Source: Thiomicrorhabdus xiamenensis
GTDB lineage: Bacteria; Pseudomonadota; Gammaproteobacteria; Thiomicrospirales; Thiomicrospiraceae
Assembly: GCF_013282625.1 (NCBI RefSeq)
Contig: NZ_CP054020.1
Location: 1,674,001-1,738,000 of the forward strand
Length of the DNA stretch: 64,000 nt
Direction: 5' to 3'
Position numbers and translations under genes: made by a program. Shown piece by piece: positions 42,429 through 50,467 of this stretch (its first letter is position 1; each line of letters begins with the position of its first letter). Under the pieces are notes generated by a model. The model was not told the DNA's origin and searched no databases. It worked only from the letters and a program-made list of their open reading frames with translations.

Positions 42429-45356
42429 ATGTTGAGCCAAGGCGAACTACCCTCCCTGACCATGAATGCATGGCAAACTTTACTCAACCTGATGCCCAAT
42501 CCGGTCGCCATACTACAACGGGTTCCTGGCGCGGATAAAGATAATGACGCCTTAATTCTGGTCAATAAATCCTATCTGGAAACCATTGGCTATCCGCTCG
42601 AAGAAACCCCTGATCTCCACACGTGGTTTACAAAGACTTGTCCTGACGACGACTATCGCAATCTGATCACAGAACAATGGAACACACAACTCTCGGCAAA
42701 CAACGACAAAACCCATAATACACTTTCAGTTCCCTGCCATTTAAGCTGTCAGGACGGTGAAAAAAGATGGCTGCAGATATCCACTCACCGTCACTACCCC
42801 ATCACCGATAATCTTCGACTGATGGTCATGCTGGAAACCTCGGAACCCGAAGAGATCATTCAATCGTTACAAGAAACGACAAAAGCCCTGCAAGCCAGTA
42901 ATCATGAACTCCTTAAGCAAAAATCTCTATTAAAACAGACACAAGAGCTGGCCAAAGTAGGAAGCTGGGAATTGGACCTGCAAACCGGGCTGATTAACTG
43001 GTCAGACGAGATATATCAGATGCACGGAGCGGAACCCGGAAGCTTTCAGCCGGATTTGGCTTACTTACTGAATGTTTCCACTGAGGCCGACGAAGCACTG
43101 AAACTCAAAAAAGCATTGGAAACGGCCATCCTTACCGGGGAAAAGCAACACCTTACCCACAAGGTTAAACGTCGCGACGGTAAAACAGGAATTATAGAAC
43201 TAACCGGCCTTATTGAATACGATGAAAACAACAAACCGATAAAAGCCGTAGGTTCTTCGACCGATATCACGCATGCCTTAGAACTGCAGACACAAAACAA
43301 TGAGCTTGCTGAGATCATGGAGCGAGCCTACCAGGAAATCTTTATCTACAGCACTCACAACTCGAAATATCTATACGCCAACAAAGATGCTCTGGAAAGC
43401 CTAGGGTACTCTCTGGAAGAGCTTCAAAAAATGAGTATTGATCAGATCTATCCACATTTGACCAATGGTGAACTCGAGCAATACAGCATTCAAGCCGAGA
43501 AAAACCCCACTCAACAGAAGTTACTTTCACAGGTTCGAAAAAACGGCACCTCCTATCCGGTTAAGGCCAATATTCAGAAAGTCCAATTCAAAGGCGAGGA
43601 AGCCATAGCCCTTTTCAATAGAGACATCAGTGAATTAAAGGAAGTCGAGGAAACGCTGCGCGAACAAAACCAGTTGTTTGAAAACATTTTGCAGACCGTA
43701 CCAACCCGTATTTTCTGGAAAGATAAGAACGGCGATTACCTTGGCGCTAACCAGCATTTCCTGAATGACCTGAAAATAAGCAGTCAGGATGAACTTCGAG
43801 GCAAAAACGATCTGGAAATCGAATGGCCGTCCGGACAAGGAAATGCCTACTTCAAGCAGGACATGTTTGTGCTGAATGAAGGCCGTTCTCTGCTGCAACT
43901 CGAAGACGCGTTCATTGATGACGATGGCAGTATTCAAATCTGGATGATGTCCAAACTTCCCCTCAGAGATGAAACCGGTAAAGTGACCGGCTTGCTGGGT
44001 ACTTATCAGGATATCAGCAGCCACCGGCAGCTGGAAATTAAACTCCGCGAGCAGACTCAGACGCTGCAGCATCAGGCGTACCACGATGCACTAACCCAGC
44101 TTCCGAACCGGGCGCTACTGTATCAACGAATCGAACAGGCGATCCATAGAGCCGAACGCAATAACAGCCAGTTTGCCGTTCTTTTTATCGACCTCGACCA
44201 CTTTAAACAGATCAACGATTCTTTAGGTCACGATACCGGTGACCAAGTACTACAGGCAATGGCCAGACGCCTCAGCGACAGCTTGCGCAAGGACGATACC
44301 ATTTCCCGTTTGGGCGGTGATGAATTCACGATTCTGCAGGAACCGCTAAACGATTACCAGGATGCTTCGGCACTAGCGCAGAAACTGATCAATGCAACCA
44401 GTCAACCATTGACGATTAGAGATCATACTTTTTATCTGTCAAACAGCGTCGGTATCAGTATCTACCCGAAAGATGCCATTACGCCGGACGCGCTGCTCAA
44501 AGCGGCGGATGCCGCCATGTATCGCGCCAAAGATCAGGGGCGTAATAACTTCCAGTTCTATACCAACGATCTGACGGAACAGGCGTTCGAGCATTTGTCG
44601 ATGCAGACGAAAATCCGCCAGGCACTGGATAGCGAAGAATTCATCCCCTACTTCCAGCCGCAGATCAATGCACAAAACGGCAAACTGGTCGGACTGGAAG
44701 TCCTTGTCAGATGGAAAAACAAAGACGGTGACATCATTCCACCAAGCGATTTTATCCCGATCGCGGAAAAAACCGGCCTGATCGTGCAGCTCGACCGACA
44801 AGTGATGCGAAAAGCCATTGAGCACTATACTCAATGGAAAAAACTCGGCGTTATCGAAGGCCGTCTCTCTTTGAATCTTGCCGTCAAGCAAGTACAACAG
44901 AAAGACTTTTTCACCTTTATCTATAACCTGCTGAGTAAGATGCAATGTGAAGGCTCCTGGCTCGAACTGGAACTTACCGAAAGCGATATCATGACCAATC
45001 TTGAAGAGATGTCGCAAAAAATGAATCAGCTTCGCGAACTCGGCATCAAAATTTCCATTGACGACTTCGGTACCGGCTACTCTTCGCTTTCCTACCTTAA
45101 AAAGCTCCCGGTCAGAAAACTTAAAATCGATCGCTCCTTTATCCGCGACTTGCCTGACGACGAGGATGATGCCGTTATCACCAAAACCATTATTTCCATG
45201 GCGGAAAATCTTGGACTGGAGGTTATTGCCGAAGGCGTCGAAACCGTTGAACAACGCGAGTTTCTGTTGCAGAACGGCTGCTATCAATTGCAGGGCTTTC
45301 TGTACAGTAAACCCCTCAATGCCACTGAAACTTTAGCCTACCTTCAGAAGCTGTAA
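42429..45356 (+). CDS. Multi-PAS diguanylate cyclase/phosphodiesterase (GGDEF-EAL)
   Basis: About 975 aa from ATG 42429; a GTG at 42360 would add 23 residues and cannot be excluded. Four PAS-type segments with PAC-like ends run over the first ~530 residues (LMPNPVAILQRVPG; KVGSWELDLQTGLINWSDE; ESLGYSLEELQKMS; TVPTRIFWKDKNGDYLGAN). GGDEF is intact (SRLGGDEFT), with an RKDD inhibitory site five residues before it. In the EAL domain the signature is EVL, but DDFGTGYSSLSYL, NLA, LELTESD and EGVETVEQ are kept. No TM segment is seen, so it is a cytoplasmic enzyme. Placed after the secretion operon, it probably sets local c-di-GMP for adhesin retention. Confidence 0.9.
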   Translation: MLSQGELPSLTMNAWQTLLNLMPNPVAILQRVPGADKDNDALILVNKSYLETIGYPLEETPDLHTWFTKTCPDDDYRNLITEQWNTQLSANNDKTHNTLSVPCHLSCQDGEKRWLQISTHRHYPITDNLRLMVMLETSEPEEIIQSLQETTKALQASNHELLKQKSLLKQTQELAKVGSWELDLQTGLINWSDEIYQMHGAEPGSFQPDLAYLLNVSTEADEALKLKKALETAILTGEKQHLTHKVKRRDGKTGIIELTGLIEYDENNKPIKAVGSSTDITHALELQTQNNELAEIMERAYQEIFIYSTHNSKYLYANKDALESLGYSLEELQKMSIDQIYPHLTNGELEQYSIQAEKNPTQQKLLSQVRKNGTSYPVKANIQKVQFKGEEAIALFNRDISELKEVEETLREQNQLFENILQTVPTRIFWKDKNGDYLGANQHFLNDLKISSQDELRGKNDLEIEWPSGQGNAYFKQDMFVLNEGRSLLQLEDAFIDDDGSIQIWMMSKLPLRDETGKVTGLLGTYQDISSHRQLEIKLREQTQTLQHQAYHDALTQLPNRALLYQRIEQAIHRAERNNSQFAVLFIDLDHFKQINDSLGHDTGDQVLQAMARRLSDSLRKDDTISRLGGDEFTILQEPLNDYQDASALAQKLINATSQPLTIRDHTFYLSNSVGISIYPKDAITPDALLKAADAAMYRAKDQGRNNFQFYTNDLTEQAFEHLSMQTKIRQALDSEEFIPYFQPQINAQNGKLVGLEVLVRWKNKDGDIIPPSDFIPIAEKTGLIVQLDRQVMRKAIEHYTQWKKLGVIEGRLSLNLAVKQVQQKDFFTFIYNLLSKMQCEGSWLELELTESDIMTNLEEMSQKMNQLRELGIKISIDDFGTGYSSLSYLKKLPVRKLKIDRSFIRDLPDDEDDAVITKTIISMAENLGLEVIAEGVETVEQREFLLQNGCYQLQGFLYSKPLNATETLAYLQKL

Positions 45357-45376
45357 ACCGGTAAAGCCCTTCTTTC

Positions 45377-45399
45377 TTTTCCACAGAAACTGTGGATAA
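45377..45399. promoter_or_regulatory. Inverted pair of DnaA-box-like 9-mers
   Basis: TTTTCCACA (45377-45385, one mismatch to TTATCCACA) faces TGTGGATAA (45391-45399, a perfect box on the minus strand) across 5 bp. It lies in the gap after the GGDEF-EAL gene, and the inverted repeat may simply be a short hairpin. Confidence 0.3.
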
Positions 45400-45593
45400 C
45401 TATTTAAAAGATGGGGCGAAAATCAGGCTAAGTTATTCTTTAGCCAACAATTTCTCCAGCAATGCTTAAAGTTTAAGCAATCAGTCAAAATTTGCCCTTT
45501 CCAGAACATAGATTTCGTTGTATTCTGGTGAGTTCAGATTATGCTTCAGCACATCCAATTTCATACGTCTCACCGCAAATAGAAGGAATCTTT

Positions 45594-47411
45594 ATGCGCA
45601 TCTATGCCGAGACCGAAAATACTCCCTCCGTTGATCTATCCAACCGCCCCTACAGTTGGCAACGCATCTTCGATCTGGTGATCCGACATAAAAGCGCACT
45701 TATCAAAGCGCATATCATTGCGCTACTGGCTATGCTGGCAACCGTTCCGCTGCCCCTGCTACTGCCAATTCTGGTTGACGAAGTACTTCTGGACAAACCC
45801 GGCTACATCATCAATACATTGAACACATGGGTGCCTGATGACTGGCACGGACCGATTTACTATATTGCCGCGATTACCGTCATCACCGTCTTCCTTCGCC
45901 TGCTTGGACTCTTATTCGGTGTCTGGCAGATGCAGCAGTTTACCGTCATCGCCAAAGAGGTCACTTTTCAAATCCGTCGAGACCTCTTGTCCAGAGTGCA
46001 GAAAGTAGCTATGTCTCGCTATGAAACCATGGGCAGCGGCAGTATCTCCGCCACCATGGTCAACGACGTCAACACCATCGATAACTTTCTGGGGACCACC
46101 GTCGGCAAGCTGATTATTGCGGTTTTTTCTCTCATAGGCGTCACCGTAATTCTGCTCTGGCTGCACTGGCAACTGGCTTTGTTCATCCTGCTGATGAATC
46201 CTCTGGTTATTCATCTAACGATGCGCCTTGGCCGAATGGTCAAAACGCTCAAACGCGATGAAAACAGCGCGCTGGATATTTTCCAACAAGCTTTAACGGA
46301 AACGCTGGACGCACTGCAGCAGATCCGCGCCTCCAATAAAGATCACTCTTTCTTTGAGCGTATTCGAAGTCAAGCTCAGGATATTCGCACCCACTCTGAA
46401 GCCTATACCTGGAAAAGCGATGCCGCTAGCCGTTTCTCATTTATGGTTTTTCTGGTCGGATTCGACATTTTCCGCGGTGTCAGTATGCTGATGGTTGTTT
46501 TTTCCGACCTTTCTATAGGCGAAATGATGGCGGTCTTCGGTTATCTGTGGTTTATGATGGGACCGGTTCAGGAAATACTCGCGATCCAATACAGCTACAG
46601 TGCGGCCAGCGGTGCTTTACAGCGCATCAATAACGTTCTCGACCTGGAACAGGAACCAAGCTACCCGCTGAAACACAACCCGTTTCTCGGTTCAGAGCCG
46701 GTGGAATTGAAAGTAGAAAACTTACACTTCCACTACCCCAGCCGCGATGAACCGGTACTGAACAACCTTAATTTCACCATCCATCCGGGCGAAAAGCTGG
46801 CACTGGTCGGTGCCAGTGGCGGCGGGAAAACCACCCTGGTACAGCTGCTGCTCGGCTTCTATCAGGCCGATCAGGGAATCATCTCGTACAACGGCATTCC
46901 GGTTGAGGAAATCGGTCAGGATACAATCCGGCAGAATGTCGCGACCGTCCTGCAACACCCGGCGCTGTTCAATCAAAGCATCCGCTTTAACCTGACCTTG
47001 GGATCAGAGATAAACGATGAACAGTTATGGCAAGCTTTAGAACAGGCCCAGTTGGCGGAAAAAATCCGTGAACTGGATAATGGCCTGGAAACCGTTGTCG
47101 GACGCAACGGCATTAAACTCTCCGGAGGCCAGAGACAGCGGCTGGCGATTGCCCGTATGATCCTGCAGGATCCGAAGGTGGTTATCATGGACGAAGCGAC
47201 ATCGGCACTGGATATGCAGACCGAGCGACAGCTTTATCAGGATCTGGCGCCCTTCCTGAAAGGACGCACCACGCTGATTGTCGCCCACCGCCTGAGTTCT
47301 ATTCGACAGGCTGACCGGATCATGGTCTTTGAAGATGGCCAAATTATCGAAAGCGGCAGCCACGATGAATTAATGGCCAATCAGGGAACCTACCACACCC
47401 TGTATCGATAA
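45594..47411 (+). CDS. ABC half-transporter, exporter type (permease-ATPase fusion)
   Basis: 605 aa from ATG 45594 (GAAGGA upstream; the longer frame to 45492 is not favoured). It has six TM helices (~45-330) with typical loops (ETMGSGSISATMVNDVNTIDN). The ATPase has Walker A GASGGGKTT, Q-loop, LSGGQRQRLAIARMIL and Walker B VVIMDEATSALD. Half-transporters like this act as dimers and export lipids, drugs or peptides; the substrate is unknown. It lies 240 bp after the c-di-GMP gene and ends at a bidirectional terminator. A role in the adhesin system is not shown. Confidence 0.92.
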   Translation: MRIYAETENTPSVDLSNRPYSWQRIFDLVIRHKSALIKAHIIALLAMLATVPLPLLLPILVDEVLLDKPGYIINTLNTWVPDDWHGPIYYIAAITVITVFLRLLGLLFGVWQMQQFTVIAKEVTFQIRRDLLSRVQKVAMSRYETMGSGSISATMVNDVNTIDNFLGTTVGKLIIAVFSLIGVTVILLWLHWQLALFILLMNPLVIHLTMRLGRMVKTLKRDENSALDIFQQALTETLDALQQIRASNKDHSFFERIRSQAQDIRTHSEAYTWKSDAASRFSFMVFLVGFDIFRGVSMLMVVFSDLSIGEMMAVFGYLWFMMGPVQEILAIQYSYSAASGALQRINNVLDLEQEPSYPLKHNPFLGSEPVELKVENLHFHYPSRDEPVLNNLNFTIHPGEKLALVGASGGGKTTLVQLLLGFYQADQGIISYNGIPVEEIGQDTIRQNVATVLQHPALFNQSIRFNLTLGSEINDEQLWQALEQAQLAEKIRELDNGLETVVGRNGIKLSGGQRQRLAIARMILQDPKVVIMDEATSALDMQTERQLYQDLAPFLKGRTTLIVAHRLSSIRQADRIMVFEDGQIIESGSHDELMANQGTYHTLYR

Positions 47412-47428
47412 AAACCTTTTCAAAACAC

Positions 47429-47463
47429 AAAAGCCCCGGCTAAATCGTTTAACCGGGGCTTTC
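47429..47463. terminator. Bidirectional terminator between ABC transporter and folD
   Basis: AAAGCCCCGG-TAAA-TCG-TTTA-CCGGGGCTTT, a long near-perfect stem between convergent genes. T runs on the minus strand are stronger. Confidence 0.9.
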
Positions 47464-47488
47464 GCTTGAATGGCTTATCTGTAAATAC

Positions 47489-48358
47489 TTAGGCTTTTTT
47501 AGACTTACAGTCCAGTTTATAGGCCGCCTTCATGGTATTTTCCAGCAAAGTTGCAATGGTCATTGGTCCGACACCACCTGGAACCGGAGTAATCCAGCTG
47601 GCGCGTTCTTTAGCCACTTCAAACTCGACATCACCCACCAGACGGCCGTCTTCAAGCCGGTTAATCCCGACATCAATGACAATCGCTCCCGGCTTGATCC
47701 ACTCGCCTTTAACCATTTCCGGAATCCCGACGCCGACAACGACCAGATCCGCTTGCGCGACTTTTTCCGGCAAGTTTTTGGTTGCGCTGTGGCAGATCGT
47801 TACCGTCGCACGCTCGTTCAGCAATTCCAGCAACTGCGGAACCCCGACAATATTTGATGCACCGACTACAACAGCATCCAATCCTCGCAGCCCGATCCCG
47901 GTTTTGGACAACATGGTCATTACGCCATGCGGCGTACAAGGCGCCATAATCGGCATACGCGTCGCCATACGGCCAACATTGTATGGATGGAAGCCATCGA
48001 CGTCCTTACACGGATCGATACGCTCAATGATCTCCTCCGGGTCGATATGATCCGGAACCGGTAACTGAACAATGATCCCATGAACTTCCGGATCCGCATT
48101 CAGCTTATCAATCAAAGCCAGAACTTCTTCCTGTGTTGTCTCAGCCGGCAGAACCTCGGAAACGTCATTGAAACCGGCTTTTTCACAGGCGATTTTTTTA
48201 TTACGGACATAAACTTGAGAAGCAGGGTCTTCCCCCACCAGAATAACCGCCAGTCCGGGACGACTGTTTCCTGCTGCAACCTGACGATCAACTTCCTGAC
48301 GAATGGATTCCCGCAACTCTGCGGCAATCGCTTTACCATCCAAAATTTGTGCTGACAT
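47489..48358 (-). CDS. folD: Methylenetetrahydrofolate dehydrogenase/cyclohydrolase
   Basis: A bifunctional enzyme of one-carbon metabolism that interconverts methylene-, methenyl- and formyl-THF. 289 aa from the ATG at 48358 (start MSAQILDGK). [14 protein letters not shown] carries the catalytic Lys. [40 protein letters not shown] (nucleotide loop) and [11 protein letters not shown] are all present. An upstream extension of 13 codons to 48397 is rejected. Standalone gene convergent with the ABC transporter. Confidence 0.97.
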   Translation of the reverse strand: MSAQILDGKAIAAELRESIRQEVDRQVAAGNSRPGLAVILVGEDPASQVYVRNKKIACEKAGFNDVSEVLPAETTQEEVLALIDKLNADPEVHGIIVQLPVPDHIDPEEIIERIDPCKDVDGFHPYNVGRMATRMPIMAPCTPHGVMTMLSKTGIGLRGLDAVVVGASNIVGVPQLLELLNERATVTICHSATKNLPEKVAQADLVVVGVGIPEMVKGEWIKPGAIVIDVGINRLEDGRLVGDVEFEVAKERASWITPVPGGVGPMTIATLLENTMKAAYKLDCKSKKA

Positions 48359-48747
48359 AAGAGGCACCCACTCCTTAATTGATAGGAAAAATTGCATTGT
48401 ATGATACCGTAAAATGTCACATAAATTTCACTGCAAACATAGCTTCTGTTTATAAGAAAGATAAAAAAACCTTTAGAGCTCAATTCTCTCGACAACACCG
48501 GCGAATTTTCCTCGCCGTTCCGACCGGTTTGATCACATGAAATTTGCGAAAAGATGGTATCTCAAGCGTAACCTTCGGCCTTATAAAACCTCGCTGTTGT
48601 CACATATTTAAATCCACGATAAAAAAAATATATCTTTGATTTATAAAGTTTTTATTACCCCCATCAGTATTATTTCTCTTGTATTCCCCTACAAAAAAGG
48701 GGAAAATTACCTTACAAACAGATGGGAAATAAAATAAGAAGATAGAC
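48359..48747. other. Intergenic region without a gene
   Basis: AT-rich divergent promoter region of folD and the PilZ gene. A GGCGA-7 nt-TCGCC hairpin lies near 48500-48517. An AT-only stretch precedes the PilZ gene, and CCCCT/AGGGG (about 48687-48702) could pair. Nothing else was recognised. Confidence 0.5.
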
Positions 48748-49131
48748 ATGGGAAATCAATACGACAGACGCAGTAGTCAGCGCTATTCAGTACGCATACC
48801 ATGCCGTGTTATTTGTAACGGCGTACAAGTCAAGGCAACGCTGGTTGACATCAGTGAAGAGGGTTTGGGGTTTGTGACTTCGATGCCTTTTCTGTATGAA
48901 GGGCGAAATGTCGAGGTGGTCTTTGAAGTAGGCCAACTGCACACCGACGAGAAAGATGGTGCTTTGCATCTGACACTGGAGATTCGCAATCAATTCAGCG
49001 ACTCCTTTGCCAAACGCTTCGGCGCAAAACTTCGGGAAATTCCGCAGGATTACCTGCGCTATCTCAAAAATATACTTAATAAAAGCCGCTGCAACCTGCT
49101 GTGCGACGTTATGGCAAAAACTGCTGTTTAA
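48748..49131 (+). CDS. PilZ-domain c-di-GMP-binding protein
   Basis: 127 aa, a single PilZ domain. The c-di-GMP ligands are visible: RRSSQR (RxxxR) at residues ~7-12 and DISEEGLGF (D/NxSxxG) at ~35-43. The remaining beta-barrel strands (RNVEVVFEV, HLTLEIRNQF, FGAKLRE) complete the domain. It has no output domain, so it probably acts through a protein partner. It sits 1.4 kb after the large adhesin/GGDEF-EAL region, in keeping with c-di-GMP control of attachment. The ATG follows a weak AAGA-rich leader. Confidence 0.9.
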   Translation: MGNQYDRRSSQRYSVRIPCRVICNGVQVKATLVDISEEGLGFVTSMPFLYEGRNVEVVFEVGQLHTDEKDGALHLTLEIRNQFSDSFAKRFGAKLREIPQDYLRYLKNILNKSRCNLLCDVMAKTAV

Positions 49132-49196
49132 TTCTATTCGCTAGCATTCAATAGTCGAGACGATCGATAGGCCTTTCAGCTCAATTTGCTAAAGGT

Positions 49197-50093
49197 CTAT
49201 TTTTGTTTCAGACGTTCCTGCAGAACCGGGAAACTGATGACGGCAGCCACGCCCCAGACAAAAATATAGACCCAGAGAGGGAAATCATCCAGCGCAAACA
49301 AGAGTACCGAGGCCATCACCCCCAACACCAAAGCGCCTAGGGCACTCCTTTCGGCAACCCCCATAGCTTGCCAAGTAGACAGTATTCCAATCATCCAATT
49401 TTTTTCAAAATCACCCGCTTGCGGCTCATGCAAACTCTCCAGAATAGAACTTTCGCTCTCAAGCGCAGTCAATATTTCACTGTCATTGACAAACTGCACC
49501 CTATCCCCCAGAGCGTTCTTAATAACGACCAGCTTTTGATCATTATTCAAACCTACATTTTCCAGAGCCTCGACCGCAAGCCCGAGATAAACCTTTGCCA
49601 AACGGTGCAAATGACGCATATACATCTGATTGGGAGCGGCATAAGTTGGTATCAAGTCCGGACTGAGATTAGGCAAAAGTTGTTCAATCATTTGGGCCTT
49701 GGTAGGCAAAACCGATAGCTCGAACTGCTCGCTTAATGCCTCCAGCTCATCTTTGCTTAAAAGTTGTAGCGAAAGTTCACGAACTTGTCTGGTTTTTGGT
49801 AACGGATCAAGAAACCCCTTTTGCAACAACCATTTATCACGTTCCGTTAATACAAAAAACGGTGTTGGGTAATCCTGATAAAGTTCCAAAATCTGCGGAT
49901 GACAAGGTATCTGCACTCTCTGCCAAAAGCGGCTGTTTTCAATAACCCTTGCAAACGACGTTAAAACCGGGAAAGAACCTATTTCGGAAGTTTCCGAAAC
50001 CTGAACAGGGGAAGAATGAAGGCCAAGCGAACTCGCCTCTTTTTGCACGTCACTGGGATTTAAGTCTTCGGCAGCATTGTTGGTTTCAGGCAT
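49197..50093 (-). CDS. Membrane-anchored protein of unknown function with SAP-like segment
   Basis: 298 aa. Residues ~1-40 are disordered and polar. A soluble region contains LSKDELEALSEQFELSVLPTKAQMIEQLL (~114-143), which resembles a SAP-type helix-turn-helix. The C-terminal ~50 residues form two TM helices (SALGALVLGVMASVLLFAL; WVYIFVWGVAAVISFPVL) ending in a basic tail. The ATG has GAGGAGG upstream. I do not recognise a family. It is the only gene of its strand here, and no partner is implied. Confidence 0.7.
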   Translation of the reverse strand: MPETNNAAEDLNPSDVQKEASSLGLHSSPVQVSETSEIGSFPVLTSFARVIENSRFWQRVQIPCHPQILELYQDYPTPFFVLTERDKWLLQKGFLDPLPKTRQVRELSLQLLSKDELEALSEQFELSVLPTKAQMIEQLLPNLSPDLIPTYAAPNQMYMRHLHRLAKVYLGLAVEALENVGLNNDQKLVVIKNALGDRVQFVNDSEILTALESESSILESLHEPQAGDFEKNWMIGILSTWQAMGVAERSALGALVLGVMASVLLFALDDFPLWVYIFVWGVAAVISFPVLQERLKQK

Positions 50094-50467
50094 TCAAGCC
50101 TCCTCATCAAGAACACGAAAACACGATTTCTGTGTCACAAAAACGTTTTGAGAATCACCCCATTAAAACCCATTAATCCTTGAAAGAGTGAACAAATATC
50201 GTCTGCGAAACAAACTAAGTGTCCATTAAATGATTAAAATCATTCTATCGGTTTACAAGCAATTGAAAATAAGCGCATATCCTGCCAACCTATCTGAAGC
50301 AGCCATAGAATTCTCTAACGACGTCAAAGTCTGGAAAACGTCGGTTAAAACGACTATCGATTATTTATTGGCTTTGCTCTGTCGAATACCGGCATAACGT
50401 CTTAAAAATATTCATATTTTCGCACTCCGCTTTCAAACCTATTCAATCGCCATGGGGAGTTTTTCCA
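50094..50467. other. Intergenic region without a gene
   Basis: Divergent promoter region between the membrane protein gene and the H+-ATPase gene. GGGGAG lies just before the ATPase start at 50468. No ORF, repeat or RNA was recognised. Confidence 0.5.

Noticed and set aside
44439-45287. 282-codon minus-strand ORF
   Set aside because: Lies wholly inside the GGDEF-EAL gene, which has clear motifs in its own frame.
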